Shown here: one piece after another, positions 33,721-41,181 of the stretch
Layout of the letters: each line of letters opens with the position of its first letter
Position numbering within the stretch: position 1 is the stretch's first letter
Assembly (NCBI RefSeq): GCF_000718305.1
Contig: NZ_JOFQ01000018.1
Span: 1 to 64,000 of the forward strand
Direction of reading: 5' to 3'
Length of the DNA: 64,000 bases
Origin: Streptomyces niger
GTDB taxonomy: Bacteria > Actinomycetota > Actinomycetes > Streptomycetales > Streptomycetaceae
Notes under the pieces: model-generated
The model's input: the letters and a program-made list of their open reading frames with translations, nothing else
Databases searched by the model: none
Told to the model about the DNA's origin: nothing
Made by a program: the position numbers and the translations under genes

Positions 33721-35232
33721 ATGGCACATCGGAGATCCAGACGGGTGCGCGCGCTCGGCGTACCGGTCGGACTGGCCCTCGTGGCCTCCCTCGGCTTCCT
33801 CCCGCAGGCGGCCACCGCCGCTCCTCAGGAGGCGCCCCGGACCACGGCAGCGGCCGACGGCCCGCTCCTCTCGTACGTCGTCAACGCCACGCCCGGCAAG
33901 GCCTCGGCGGCCCGGATCGGCAAGGCGATACGCGCGGCCGGCGGCAAGGTGGTCGTCGCGCACGAGAAGATAGGCGTGTTCGTCGTCCACTCGGCGAACC
34001 CGCAGTTCGCCGAGACGATACGCACGGTGCGCGGCGTCCAGTCGGCCGGCGCCACCCGCACCGCCCCCTTGAAGGCCTCCGGCACCACCGACATCGGGAA
34101 GCCGCAGAAGGCCGAGCTGAGCAAGGCCGCGCGGCTGGCCGGCGCCAAGGCCAAGGCCGCCGGCGAGGAGCCCCTGGAGTCCCTGCAGTGGGACCTGCCG
34201 GCCATCAAGGCCGACCAGGCCGCGAAGGTGAACCCCGGCAGCAAGAAGGTCACCGTCGCGGTGATCGACACCGGTGTGGACGACACCCACCCGGACCTGA
34301 AGCCCAACTTCTCCGCCAAGCAGTCGGCGAACTGCGTGGGCGGCGTGGCCGACACCACGCCCGGCTCCTGGCGCCCGTACGACCCCGCCGAGGACTACCA
34401 CGGCACGCACGTCGCCGGCACGATCGCCGCGGCGCGCAACGGTGTCGGCGTGGCCGGCGTCGCGCCGGGCGTGAAGATCTCCGCCATCAAGGTCAGCGAG
34501 CCGAAGACGAGCCTGTTCTACGCCGAGAACGTGGTCTGTGCCTTCGTGTTCGCGGCCGACCACGGCGTCGAGGTCACCAACAACAGCTACTACGTCGACC
34601 CGTGGATGTTCAACTGCAAGGACGACGCCGACCAGGGCGCGATCGTCGACGCGGTGGGCCGGGCGGCCAAGTACGCCGAGGGCAAGGGCATCATCAACGT
34701 CGCGGCGGCGGGCAACTCCAACCTCGACCTGGCGGCGAAGGAACTCACCGACAAGTCGAGCCCGAACGACACGACTCCGGTGGAGCGGAAGATCGACCCG
34801 GCCAAGTGCTGGGACGTGCCCACCCAGCTCCCGGGCACCGTCACGGTCGCCGCGACGGGCGTGAAGAAGCTGAAGTCGTACTACTCCAACTACGGCAACG
34901 GCGTGATCGATGTGGCCGCGCCGGGCGGCGACAGCCGACAGGTCCCCGACCTGCCCGCGAAGAACGGCAACATCCTCTCCACCATGCCGGGCGGCGACTG
35001 GGCCTACCTGGCGGGCACCTCGATGGCCTCGCCCCACGTGGCGGGCGTCGCGGCGCTGGTGAAGAGCGCGCACCCGAAGAGCAGCCCGCAGGAGATCCAG
35101 TGGCTGCTGAAGAAGGACGCCGACAACCCGGGCTGCCCGCAGGGTGACGCGACGTGCACCGGTACGGCGCACGTCAACGGCCACTACGGCTACGGGATCG
35201 TGGACGCGCTGGACGCCGTCGAACAGCGCTGA
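33721..35232 (+). CDS. Secreted S8 family serine protease (subtilase)
   Basis: 503 residues. Signal peptide 1-34 (basic MAHRRSRRVR, hydrophobic core, ATAA cleavage region), then an inhibitor-I9-like propeptide (about 48-115, LSYVVNATPGKASAARIGK...RTVRGVQSAGAT). The catalytic domain follows: Asp183 in VAVIDTGVDDTH, His227 in DYHGTHVAG, oxyanion Asn in AAAGNSN, and Ser in LAGTSMASPHVAG near 440. Two Cys pairs are likely in the catalytic part (FNCKDD; CPQGDATCTG). It is an extracellular protease made as a zymogen. Monocistronic, with a tandem terminator. Confidence 0.94.
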   Translation: MAHRRSRRVRALGVPVGLALVASLGFLPQAATAAPQEAPRTTAAADGPLLSYVVNATPGKASAARIGKAIRAAGGKVVVAHEKIGVFVVHSANPQFAETIRTVRGVQSAGATRTAPLKASGTTDIGKPQKAELSKAARLAGAKAKAAGEEPLESLQWDLPAIKADQAAKVNPGSKKVTVAVIDTGVDDTHPDLKPNFSAKQSANCVGGVADTTPGSWRPYDPAEDYHGTHVAGTIAAARNGVGVAGVAPGVKISAIKVSEPKTSLFYAENVVCAFVFAADHGVEVTNNSYYVDPWMFNCKDDADQGAIVDAVGRAAKYAEGKGIINVAAAGNSNLDLAAKELTDKSSPNDTTPVERKIDPAKCWDVPTQLPGTVTVAATGVKKLKSYYSNYGNGVIDVAAPGGDSRQVPDLPAKNGNILSTMPGGDWAYLAGTSMASPHVAGVAALVKSAHPKSSPQEIQWLLKKDADNPGCPQGDATCTGTAHVNGHYGYGIVDALDAVEQR

Positions 35233-35241
35233 CGAAGCGGC

Positions 35242-35309
35242 GCCGGGACCCGTGGCAGCCGGGTCCCGGCGGCCGGGCGGTCCGCCCGTCCCTGGGGCGG
35301 GCGGACCGC
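35242..35309. terminator. Two tandem hairpins between subtilase and lysoplasmalogenase-like genes
   Basis: First stem GCCGGGACCCG / CGGGTCCCGGC (35242-35270), second GCGGTCCGCCCG / CGGGCGGACCGC (35277-35309). Each strand thus has a perfect hairpin just after its gene. Confidence 0.88.
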
Positions 35310-35315
35310 GACGGC

Positions 35316-36035
35316 TCAGGCCGCGTCGGCCTCCGGTGCCACGGCGCGGCGCACCGGCCCACCGGGGACGGCTGCCCGTGCGGCCCCCAGGGGGCCCGTC
35401 GTCCGCAGCACTCCCTCGGCCAGCAGCCACTGGGCCGCGAGGTAGCCGAGCATGATGCAGAACTGCGGGGCCGGCGGCTGCGGCCAGTGCGCGATGCCCG
35501 TCGCGATCAGAGTGTCGGAGCCCAGGAAGAGCAGGCCGCCGAAGAGGGCCCGCGGCCCGGCCCGCAGCGCCCCGTACGCCATCGCGGTGAGCAGCAGGCT
35601 GTACCCGGCGACCGGGCCGCGCAGCCCGGCCGGCAGGTCCGGCCACAGCAGCGCCACGGTGCCGAGCCAGGCCACGGCGTATCCGGCGGTCACCGCGGCG
35701 AGCGGGCCCCGGCGGGCCCATACGGGCGCGGTGCCCCGCCGTACGAACAGCACCAGGTAGCAGACGTGTCCGGCCGCGAAGGACGCCATCCCCACCAGGA
35801 AGGCGGTGTCGCCGCCCACTTGGAGGAGGGTGTCGCCGCCGCATCCGAAGAGCAGCGCGGCGACGAGCAGTACGGGTCCGCCGCGGGCGAGCACGTATGC
35901 GGCGAGGACCGGCATCAGTACCGGCTTGGTCAGCACGTCCACCGTCCCGGCGCCGGCGAGCAGCGCACCCAGGTGCACGACCGTGAGCGCCCCGAAGGCG
36001 GTCAGGAGGACGCGGGCAGCGGTGCCGCGGGTCAT
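35316..36035 (-). CDS. YhhN/TMEM86 (lysoplasmalogenase-like) membrane protein
   Basis: 239 residues, eight hydrophobic helices. YhhN-family features: VDVLTKPVLMPVLAAYVL near residue 32, ALLFGCGGDTLLQVGGDTAFLVGMASFAAGHVCYLVLF with the conserved Asp residues and His proposed to be catalytic in TMEM86B, and GGLLFLGSDTLIA later. TMEM86B hydrolyses the vinyl-ether bond of lysoplasmalogens; the activity of bacterial members is largely unproven. It overlaps the preceding hydroxylase gene by 4 nt (ATGA), so the two are co-translated and probably act on related lipids. Confidence 0.83.
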   Translation of the reverse strand: MTRGTAARVLLTAFGALTVVHLGALLAGAGTVDVLTKPVLMPVLAAYVLARGGPVLLVAALLFGCGGDTLLQVGGDTAFLVGMASFAAGHVCYLVLFVRRGTAPVWARRGPLAAVTAGYAVAWLGTVALLWPDLPAGLRGPVAGYSLLLTAMAYGALRAGPRALFGGLLFLGSDTLIATGIAHWPQPPAPQFCIMLGYLAAQWLLAEGVLRTTGPLGAARAAVPGGPVRRAVAPEADAA

Positions 36036-36934
36036 ACGGCGGACGCCTCGGCGCCGGCGTCGGGCACCCGGGCCGCGGCGTCCTCGCCGCTTCGTGCGGG
36101 CTGCCACCCCGGCCCCCGGAAGACGCGCCCGGCGCGCTCCCGCCAGCTGCCGGCCGCCCGTACGTCCCGGGCGATCGCCGCGTATTCGTGCGTGGCGACG
36201 CGCAGCGGGTTGAAGGTGTCGATGTTCTTGGTGAGGCCGAAGACGGGCCGTTCGCCCTCCGCGACGAACGAGCCGAACATCCGGTCCCAGACGATGAGGA
36301 TGCCCCCGAAGTTGCGGTCCAGGTAGCCGCCCTGGGAGGCGTGGTGGACCCGGTGGTGCGAGGGCGTGTTGAGCACGTACTCGAACGGGCGGGGCAGCTT
36401 GCCGATCCGCTCGGTGTGCACCCAGAACTGGTACACGAGGTTCGTGGAGGAGCAGAACGCGAGCGCTGCCGGGTGCACGCCGAGGGCGATCAGCGGGACG
36501 TAGAACGGCCAGACGGTCCAGCTGGTCCAGGGCTGGCGGAGCGCGGTGCTGAGGTTGAACTTGCGGCTGGAGTGGTGCACCACGTGGCAGGCCCACAGGA
36601 TGCGGATCACGTGGTGCCCGCGGTGCGACCAGTAGTAGAAGAAGTCCTGCCCGAGCAGCATCAGGGGCAGCGTCCACCACAGCACGGGGATGCGCAGCGG
36701 GGTCAGCTCGTAGACGGCGGCGTAGATCGCCACGATCGGGATCTTCCAGAGTGCGTCGAAGACCAGGCTGCCGAGCCCCATGCCGATGCTGGTGGCGGCG
36801 TCCTTGGCCTCGTATCCGGCGGCGTCCTCGTCCGGGTGCAGCCGGTAGCTCACCATCTCCAGGACGGTGAGCAGGACGAAGGCCGGTATCGACCACAACA
36901 CGACATCGGGCAGGTGCGGCATGTGGGGCACCAT
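36032..36934 (-). CDS. Fatty-acid hydroxylase / sterol desaturase superfamily protein
   Basis: 300 residues, membrane-embedded di-iron enzyme. Four to five helices and the eight-His pattern: HRGHH (near 105), HVVHHSS (near 118), and HHRVHHA (near 195) with a later NIDTFNPLRVATHEYAAI segment. The layout (short N-terminal helices, HR-x-HH, HVVHHS-x-x-N, HR-x-HH) also fits alkylglycerol monooxygenase-like members, not only sterol desaturases. The first ATG of several (36934, 36922) is used; no clear ribosome site. It overlaps the YhhN-like gene. Confidence 0.85.
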   Translation of the reverse strand: MVPHMPHLPDVVLWSIPAFVLLTVLEMVSYRLHPDEDAAGYEAKDAATSIGMGLGSLVFDALWKIPIVAIYAAVYELTPLRIPVLWWTLPLMLLGQDFFYYWSHRGHHVIRILWACHVVHHSSRKFNLSTALRQPWTSWTVWPFYVPLIALGVHPAALAFCSSTNLVYQFWVHTERIGKLPRPFEYVLNTPSHHRVHHASQGGYLDRNFGGILIVWDRMFGSFVAEGERPVFGLTKNIDTFNPLRVATHEYAAIARDVRAAGSWRERAGRVFRGPGWQPARSGEDAAARVPDAGAEASAV

Positions 36935-37047
36935 AGGTCGGCGTACGGCGGCTCGGCTAGAGGTTGTTACCAACGAGTATCAGCCGAAGTTACCGCCGGT
37001 ACGCCGAGCGGCGTGCCAGGCACCGCCGTCCCCTCAGTGGCGCCGCG

Positions 37048-38331
37048 TCACTCGCCCATGCCCACGAAGGGGAAGTCGAAGCCCGTCAGCCAGTGCCGCC
37101 CGGTCTCCCTGGCCCGCCGCCAGGAGGCCTCCACCGGCGCCTGGTTGCGCGGCTGCCCGAGGTCGTCCGGGGTGGGCCCGATGCGGCACGCGACCGGCGT
37201 GAGCTTCCGCTTGTCGAAGCCGAAGGCCTCGGCGGCGGACTCGCCCAGCATCCGGCGGGTCTCCCCCACCGGGATGTCGTGGAAGGCCCTGCGCAGCCAC
37301 TCCCTCGTATGCGGCCAGGTGCCCTCGGGGTGCGGGAAGCCGGAGCCCCAGAGGATGTTGTCCACGCCGATCTCGTAGCGCCGCGCCAGCTCGTGACGGG
37401 AGGGAGCGGTGGCGCACACGAAGACCTGGCGGTCCAGGTACTCGTGCGGGGAGCGCTTCAGTGCGGCGTACGGCGAACCCGTCCGGCCGCCGTGCCCGAG
37501 GTAGAGCCGGTCCATGTGCCACAGCAGGTCCGGCAGCCACCAGCAGCCGGCCCCCACCACTCCGAAGCGCAGCCCCGGGTGGCGTTCGAAGACGCCGGAC
37601 CACAGCAGGAACCACAGCGGGCGGGCCGGCCACCACGCCGCCTCGGAGAGCTGGATGCCGAGATGGCCGCCGTATTCGGGACGGGGCCCCGCGCCCGCGC
37701 ACGTGAGGACGGGCATGGCCGTCTCGGCAGCGGCCGCCCACACCGGGTCGTACCGGCGGTCGTGATAGGGCGCCGCGTCGTCCCATCCGGCGGGGATCAG
37801 CAGCGCGCCGAGGCCGGACTCGCGGGCCCGGTGGACCTCCGCGACCACCGCGTCCGTCTCGGCGCCGGCCGGGAGCAGCGCGACACCGCAGTGCCGCTCG
37901 GGGTCGGTGGCGCAGAACTCCGCGAGCCAGCGGTTGTACGCCCTGGCGCCCGCCACGGCCGTCTCCGGGTCGGCACCGGCGGCCGGGTCCAGGCCCGCAC
38001 CGAAGGGCGGCACCGTGCCGCCGTCCGCGGTGCCCGCGTCGGGGAACACCACCTCGGCGGCCACCCCGTCGCCGTCCAGTTCCTTGACGCGCCGGCCGGC
38101 GTCCCAGCCGCCGCGCAGGCCTTCCTCGTTGTCCTCGTACCACTTCAGCGCGGAGGTGTGGTGCCGGGCGCCGTACCGGGCCGCTTCGGCGCGCCGGGCG
38201 TCCCGCCGCCCGAGGAAGTCGTCGAAGGCCCGGTGGTGCCCGGCCTCCAGGTAGGGCCGGTACCGCTCGGTGGGCAGCCCGGCGTGGCAGGCGGCAGAGA
38301 TGATCAGGTACGGGTCGGTCGGGTCCGTCAT
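37048..38331 (-). CDS. Amidohydrolase family (ACMSD-like TIM-barrel) protein
   Basis: 427 residues from the ATG with GAGGAGCC upstream. Amidohydrolase_2-type. The N-terminus LIISAACHAGLPTERYRPYLEAGHH is of the group whose first metal ligands read HxG rather than HxH. Later parts include DGVAAEVVFPDAGTADGG, YNRWLAEFCATDPERH, LLIPAGWDDAAPYHDRRYDPVWAAAAE, and NILWGSGFPHPEGTWPHTREWL, with the conserved Asp/His region. Such enzymes hydrolyse or decarboxylate carboxylic acids with a zinc or manganese ion; the substrate here is unknown. Confidence 0.85.
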   Translation of the reverse strand: MTDPTDPYLIISAACHAGLPTERYRPYLEAGHHRAFDDFLGRRDARRAEAARYGARHHTSALKWYEDNEEGLRGGWDAGRRVKELDGDGVAAEVVFPDAGTADGGTVPPFGAGLDPAAGADPETAVAGARAYNRWLAEFCATDPERHCGVALLPAGAETDAVVAEVHRARESGLGALLIPAGWDDAAPYHDRRYDPVWAAAAETAMPVLTCAGAGPRPEYGGHLGIQLSEAAWWPARPLWFLLWSGVFERHPGLRFGVVGAGCWWLPDLLWHMDRLYLGHGGRTGSPYAALKRSPHEYLDRQVFVCATAPSRHELARRYEIGVDNILWGSGFPHPEGTWPHTREWLRRAFHDIPVGETRRMLGESAAEAFGFDKRKLTPVACRIGPTPDDLGQPRNQAPVEASWRRARETGRHWLTGFDFPFVGMGE

Positions 38332-38770
38332 CGCGGCTCCTCGGTCGGTCCGGAAGGAAACGTTCGAGGTGATCCCGCACGCTGGTGACGCGTGCATGTC
38401 GTGCCCGTGCTGCACCAGAGGTACAGCGCGAGCCCGCGAGGGTAAAGAGACGCGCACCGGCCGCGGCACCGTGGCGCGATCCGCACCACCGACTCCTCGG
38501 CACGGCAGCCGGCCCCGTCAACGGGCCGCGTCGTCCCGGACGTTCGCGCCCGCCCGGCCGGCGCACAACCGGAAAGCGCACGCCACGGGCCGGTCGGGGG
38601 CACGCGCCCCGCGGCGGCGAACCCACAGGGGCCACGCGGCACAGGCCACCTGACACCCTTTCGAGGACCGTACGCACACGGGGCGCATGATGTCCGAAAC
38701 ATCCCCGAGCGCGAATCTGCGCGCCCCCGCAGGGCGGCGCTGTCAGTCCCGGCCCGTATCCTCATGGACC
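38332..38770. other. Intergenic region
   Basis: 439 bp between divergent genes with no supportable gene. An in-frame extension of the exonuclease back to ATG 38687 or 38690 exists but encodes low-complexity sequence. TATCCT at 38757-38762 could be a -10 box for a leaderless exonuclease mRNA. I see nothing else. Confidence 0.5.
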
Positions 38771-39796
38771 ATGCTCGAAGACCGCACGGCAGCCGACCGC
38801 CCGCTCTCCCCGGAGATCATGCGGCAGCCGGCCCCGCAGGAGGAACCGGCCCCCTGGCCCACCGCGTACCCACAGGGGTATGCGGTGGTCGACGTGGAGA
38901 CCACCGGACTGGCCCGCGACGACCGGATCATCTCTGCCGCCGTGTATCAACTGGACGCCCGCGGCGAGGTCCAGGACCGCTGGTACACCCTCGTCAACCC
39001 CGAGCGCGATCCGGGCCCCGTCTGGATCCACGGGCTGACGAGCGAGGTGCTGGAGAGCGCCCCGCTCTTCCCGGAGATCGTCCCCGAGCTGTCCCGGCGC
39101 CTGGAAGACCGCGTCCTCGTCGCGCACAACGCGATGTTCGACTGGTCGATGATCGCCCGGGAGTACGCCCGCGCGAAGGCCGAGGCGCCGGTGCGCCAGC
39201 GGCTGTGCACGATCGCCCTCTCCAAGGAGCTGAAGCTCCCCCTGCCCAACCACAAGCTGGAGTCCCTCGCGGCGCACTACGGCGTCGTGCAGGAACACGC
39301 GCACCACGCGCTGGACGACGCCCGGGTGCTCGCCGAGGCGTTCCGGCCGAGCCTCCTGCGGGCCGCCCGGGAGAACGTCCGGCTGCCGCTGCTGGCCTGC
39401 CAGCCGCTGACCGAGTGGTCCGACACGCCGCGCCCTCCGGCGCAGCGCTCCGGGTACGGCTCCTCCTACCGCCCGACGACCTGGCGCCCCTCCCGCAAGC
39501 GCCCGGCCTGCCCGTACCCCAACCCCGGGCGGTACGAGCCGGGCGGCCGGCTGCAGCAGGGCATGCGGGTCGCCTTCTCCGGCGACACCTCCGTGGACCG
39601 CGAGCTGCTGGAGGACCGCGCCATCGAGGCCGGGCTGCACGTCGCGACCAGCGTCTCCCGGCTCACCAGCCTGCTGGTCACCAACGACCCGGACTCCCCC
39701 ACCTCCAAGACCGCCAAGGCCCGCTCCTTCGGCACCCCGGTCATCGACGAGCCCGCCTTCATGCAACTCCTCCAGGACGTCCTCCCCGCAGACTGA
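38771..39796 (+). CDS. DEDDh 3'-5' exonuclease with BRCT domain (DnaQ-like)
   Basis: 341 residues. Exonuclease domain (about 35-200): Exo I VVDVETTGLARDD (Asp/Glu), Exo II LVAHNAMFDWSMI, and Exo III HHALDDARVLAEAF with its conserved His and Asp. A Pro/Arg-rich linker (about 215-255) follows, then a BRCT domain (about 258-338: GMRVAFSGDTSVDRELLEDRAIEAGLHVATSVSRLTSLLVTND). The combination occurs in actinobacterial proofreading-like exonucleases thought to act in DNA repair. It starts without a ribosome site, with a -10-like box 8 bp upstream, consistent with leaderless translation. Confidence 0.9.
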   Translation: MLEDRTAADRPLSPEIMRQPAPQEEPAPWPTAYPQGYAVVDVETTGLARDDRIISAAVYQLDARGEVQDRWYTLVNPERDPGPVWIHGLTSEVLESAPLFPEIVPELSRRLEDRVLVAHNAMFDWSMIAREYARAKAEAPVRQRLCTIALSKELKLPLPNHKLESLAAHYGVVQEHAHHALDDARVLAEAFRPSLLRAARENVRLPLLACQPLTEWSDTPRPPAQRSGYGSSYRPTTWRPSRKRPACPYPNPGRYEPGGRLQQGMRVAFSGDTSVDRELLEDRAIEAGLHVATSVSRLTSLLVTNDPDSPTSKTAKARSFGTPVIDEPAFMQLLQDVLPAD

Positions 39797-39806
39797 CCCG
39801 CGGGAA

Positions 39807-39839
39807 GCGCCCCGCAAGGGGCGCGGGGAACTGCGCGAC
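39807..39839 (+). terminator. Terminator within a dispersed Streptomyces repeat
   Basis: GCGCCCC-GCAA-GGGGCGC hairpin (39807-39824) directly continued by GGGAACTGCGCGAC, the same motif as near 8.16 and 8.25 kb. It ends the exonuclease transcript 10 bp after the stop. Confidence 0.75.
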
Positions 39840-39982
39840 CAGCCGGCACGGCGCGGTCGCCGGCCGACGGCAGCAACCGCCACGGCGGGCGGCCGAGCGC
39901 CCCACCCACCGTCCGGGTGAAGCCGTACAACACACCCCCGCCCGGGCCGGGGCCGTCGGAATCCCGCGCCCATCCTGGGCGC

Positions 39983-40216
39983 ATGGCACGTTGCGAGGTC
40001 TGCGGAAACGACTACGGCATGACGTTCGAGGTGCACGCGCAGGGCGCGGTGCACGTCTTCGACTGCTTCTCCTGCGCCATCCACCGCATGGCGCCCATCT
40101 GCGAGCACTGCCGGTGCCAGGTGATCGGCCACGGCGTCGAGGCCGAAGGCCGCTGGTTCTGCTGTGCCCACTGCGCCCGCGCGGAGGGGATGGTGGGCAT
40201 CGTCGACCGGGTCTGA
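39983..40216 (+). CDS. Small Cys-rich protein (metallothionein / zinc-ribbon-like)
   Basis: 77 residues, ten cysteines and several histidines: CEVCGNDYG (Cys4, Cys7), FDCFSCAIH, ICEHCRCQVIGHG and WFCCAHCAR. The C-x2-C pairs with spaced His suggest two zinc-binding knuckles. Length and Cys spacing are compatible with Streptomyces proteins labelled prokaryotic metallothionein, but a treble-clef/zinc-ribbon role is equally possible. Chosen start ATG 39983. Not obviously in an operon, although the SURF1 gene follows on the same strand after 80 bp. Confidence 0.75.
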   Translation: MARCEVCGNDYGMTFEVHAQGAVHVFDCFSCAIHRMAPICEHCRCQVIGHGVEAEGRWFCCAHCARAEGMVGIVDRV

Positions 40217-40296
40217 CGGCCGGGCGCGGGGCTCCGGGCGGCCCTCGGCGGGACCCTGTCGTCGGGGGCCGAATCGTGACAGGTACCGTCAATACC

Positions 40297-41157
40297 GTGT
40301 ACCGCTTCCTGTTGTCCCGGCAGTGGGTGATCCTCACCCTCATCGCCCTCGTCCTGATCCCTGTGATGATCAAGCTGGGCTTCTGGCAGCTGCACCGCCA
40401 CGAGCACAAGGTCGCGCAGAACGCCCAGATCGCGAAGGCACTGAACGCGAAGCCGGTGCCGGTCACCGACCTTGCGAAGCCGGGGCGCGACCTGCCGGAG
40501 GCGGACCGCTGGCACCCGGTGAAGGCCACCGGCCGGTACGACACCAAGGGCGAGGTCGTGGTGCGCAACCGCACCGCCGCCGACGAGCAGTCCATCGGCT
40601 ACTACGTCCTCACCCCGCTGCGGCTGACCGGCGGCTCCACCGTGCTGGTCAACCGCGGCTGGATCGCACCCAGCGGCGGCGCGCTCACCACCTTCCCCGA
40701 CGTGCCGCCGGCACCGAAGGGCACGGTCACCGTCACCGGCCGGGCGATCCCCGACGAGACCACCGCCGAGAGCGGCATCAAGGACACCAAGGGCCTGCCC
40801 GACCGCCAGGTCATGCTGATCAACAGCAAGCAGGCGGCCGAACGGCTGCACCGCCCGGTGCTCGGCGGCTACATCGAGCAGACCGCGCCGGATCCCGCGG
40901 GCGGCAAGCCCGAGCTGGTCCCCGAGCCGGACCACAGCAGCATCGGCCCGCACATGGCGTACGCCGTCCAGTGGTGGCTGTTCGCCGCCGCGGTGCCGGT
41001 CGGCTGGGTGGTCCTCGTACGCCGCGAGCGCCGGGACCGCGCGTCGGCCGCCGCGTCCGAGGCGGCCGACGACACCGCCGCACCGGCCGAACCGGAGCGG
41101 CCCAAGGAGGCGGCCGGGGCCGCCGTCGAGGACCGGTCGGGGCCGGGTACTGCATAG
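40297..41157 (+). CDS. SURF1-family cytochrome oxidase assembly protein
   Basis: 286 residues. Two membrane helices: VILTLIALVLIPVMIKLGFWQLHRHEHK at the N-terminus (the GFWQLHR motif is typical) and WWLFAAAVPVGWVVLVRRE near the C-terminus. Between is a periplasm-facing domain with RWHPVKATGRYDTKGEVVVRNR and VLVNRGWIAPS. The C-terminal tail after residue 245 is Ala/Glu-rich. The SURF1 family helps insert haem into cytochrome aa3 oxidase. A GTG at 40276 with GGGGG at good spacing is a real alternative start (seven extra residues); 40297 (VYRFLLSRQW) fits homologues I remember. Confidence 0.88.
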   Translation: MYRFLLSRQWVILTLIALVLIPVMIKLGFWQLHRHEHKVAQNAQIAKALNAKPVPVTDLAKPGRDLPEADRWHPVKATGRYDTKGEVVVRNRTAADEQSIGYYVLTPLRLTGGSTVLVNRGWIAPSGGALTTFPDVPPAPKGTVTVTGRAIPDETTAESGIKDTKGLPDRQVMLINSKQAAERLHRPVLGGYIEQTAPDPAGGKPELVPEPDHSSIGPHMAYAVQWWLFAAAVPVGWVVLVRRERRDRASAAASEAADDTAAPAEPERPKEAAGAAVEDRSGPGTA

Positions 41158-41181
41158 CCCCCGCCCCCTGGGGGCAGTCGT

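Noticed and set aside
35316..36035. Long minus-strand frame 35316-36896 as a single protein
   Set aside because: Its upstream half is an alternative frame of the hydroxylase gene; only the YhhN-like part from ATG 36035 has family features.
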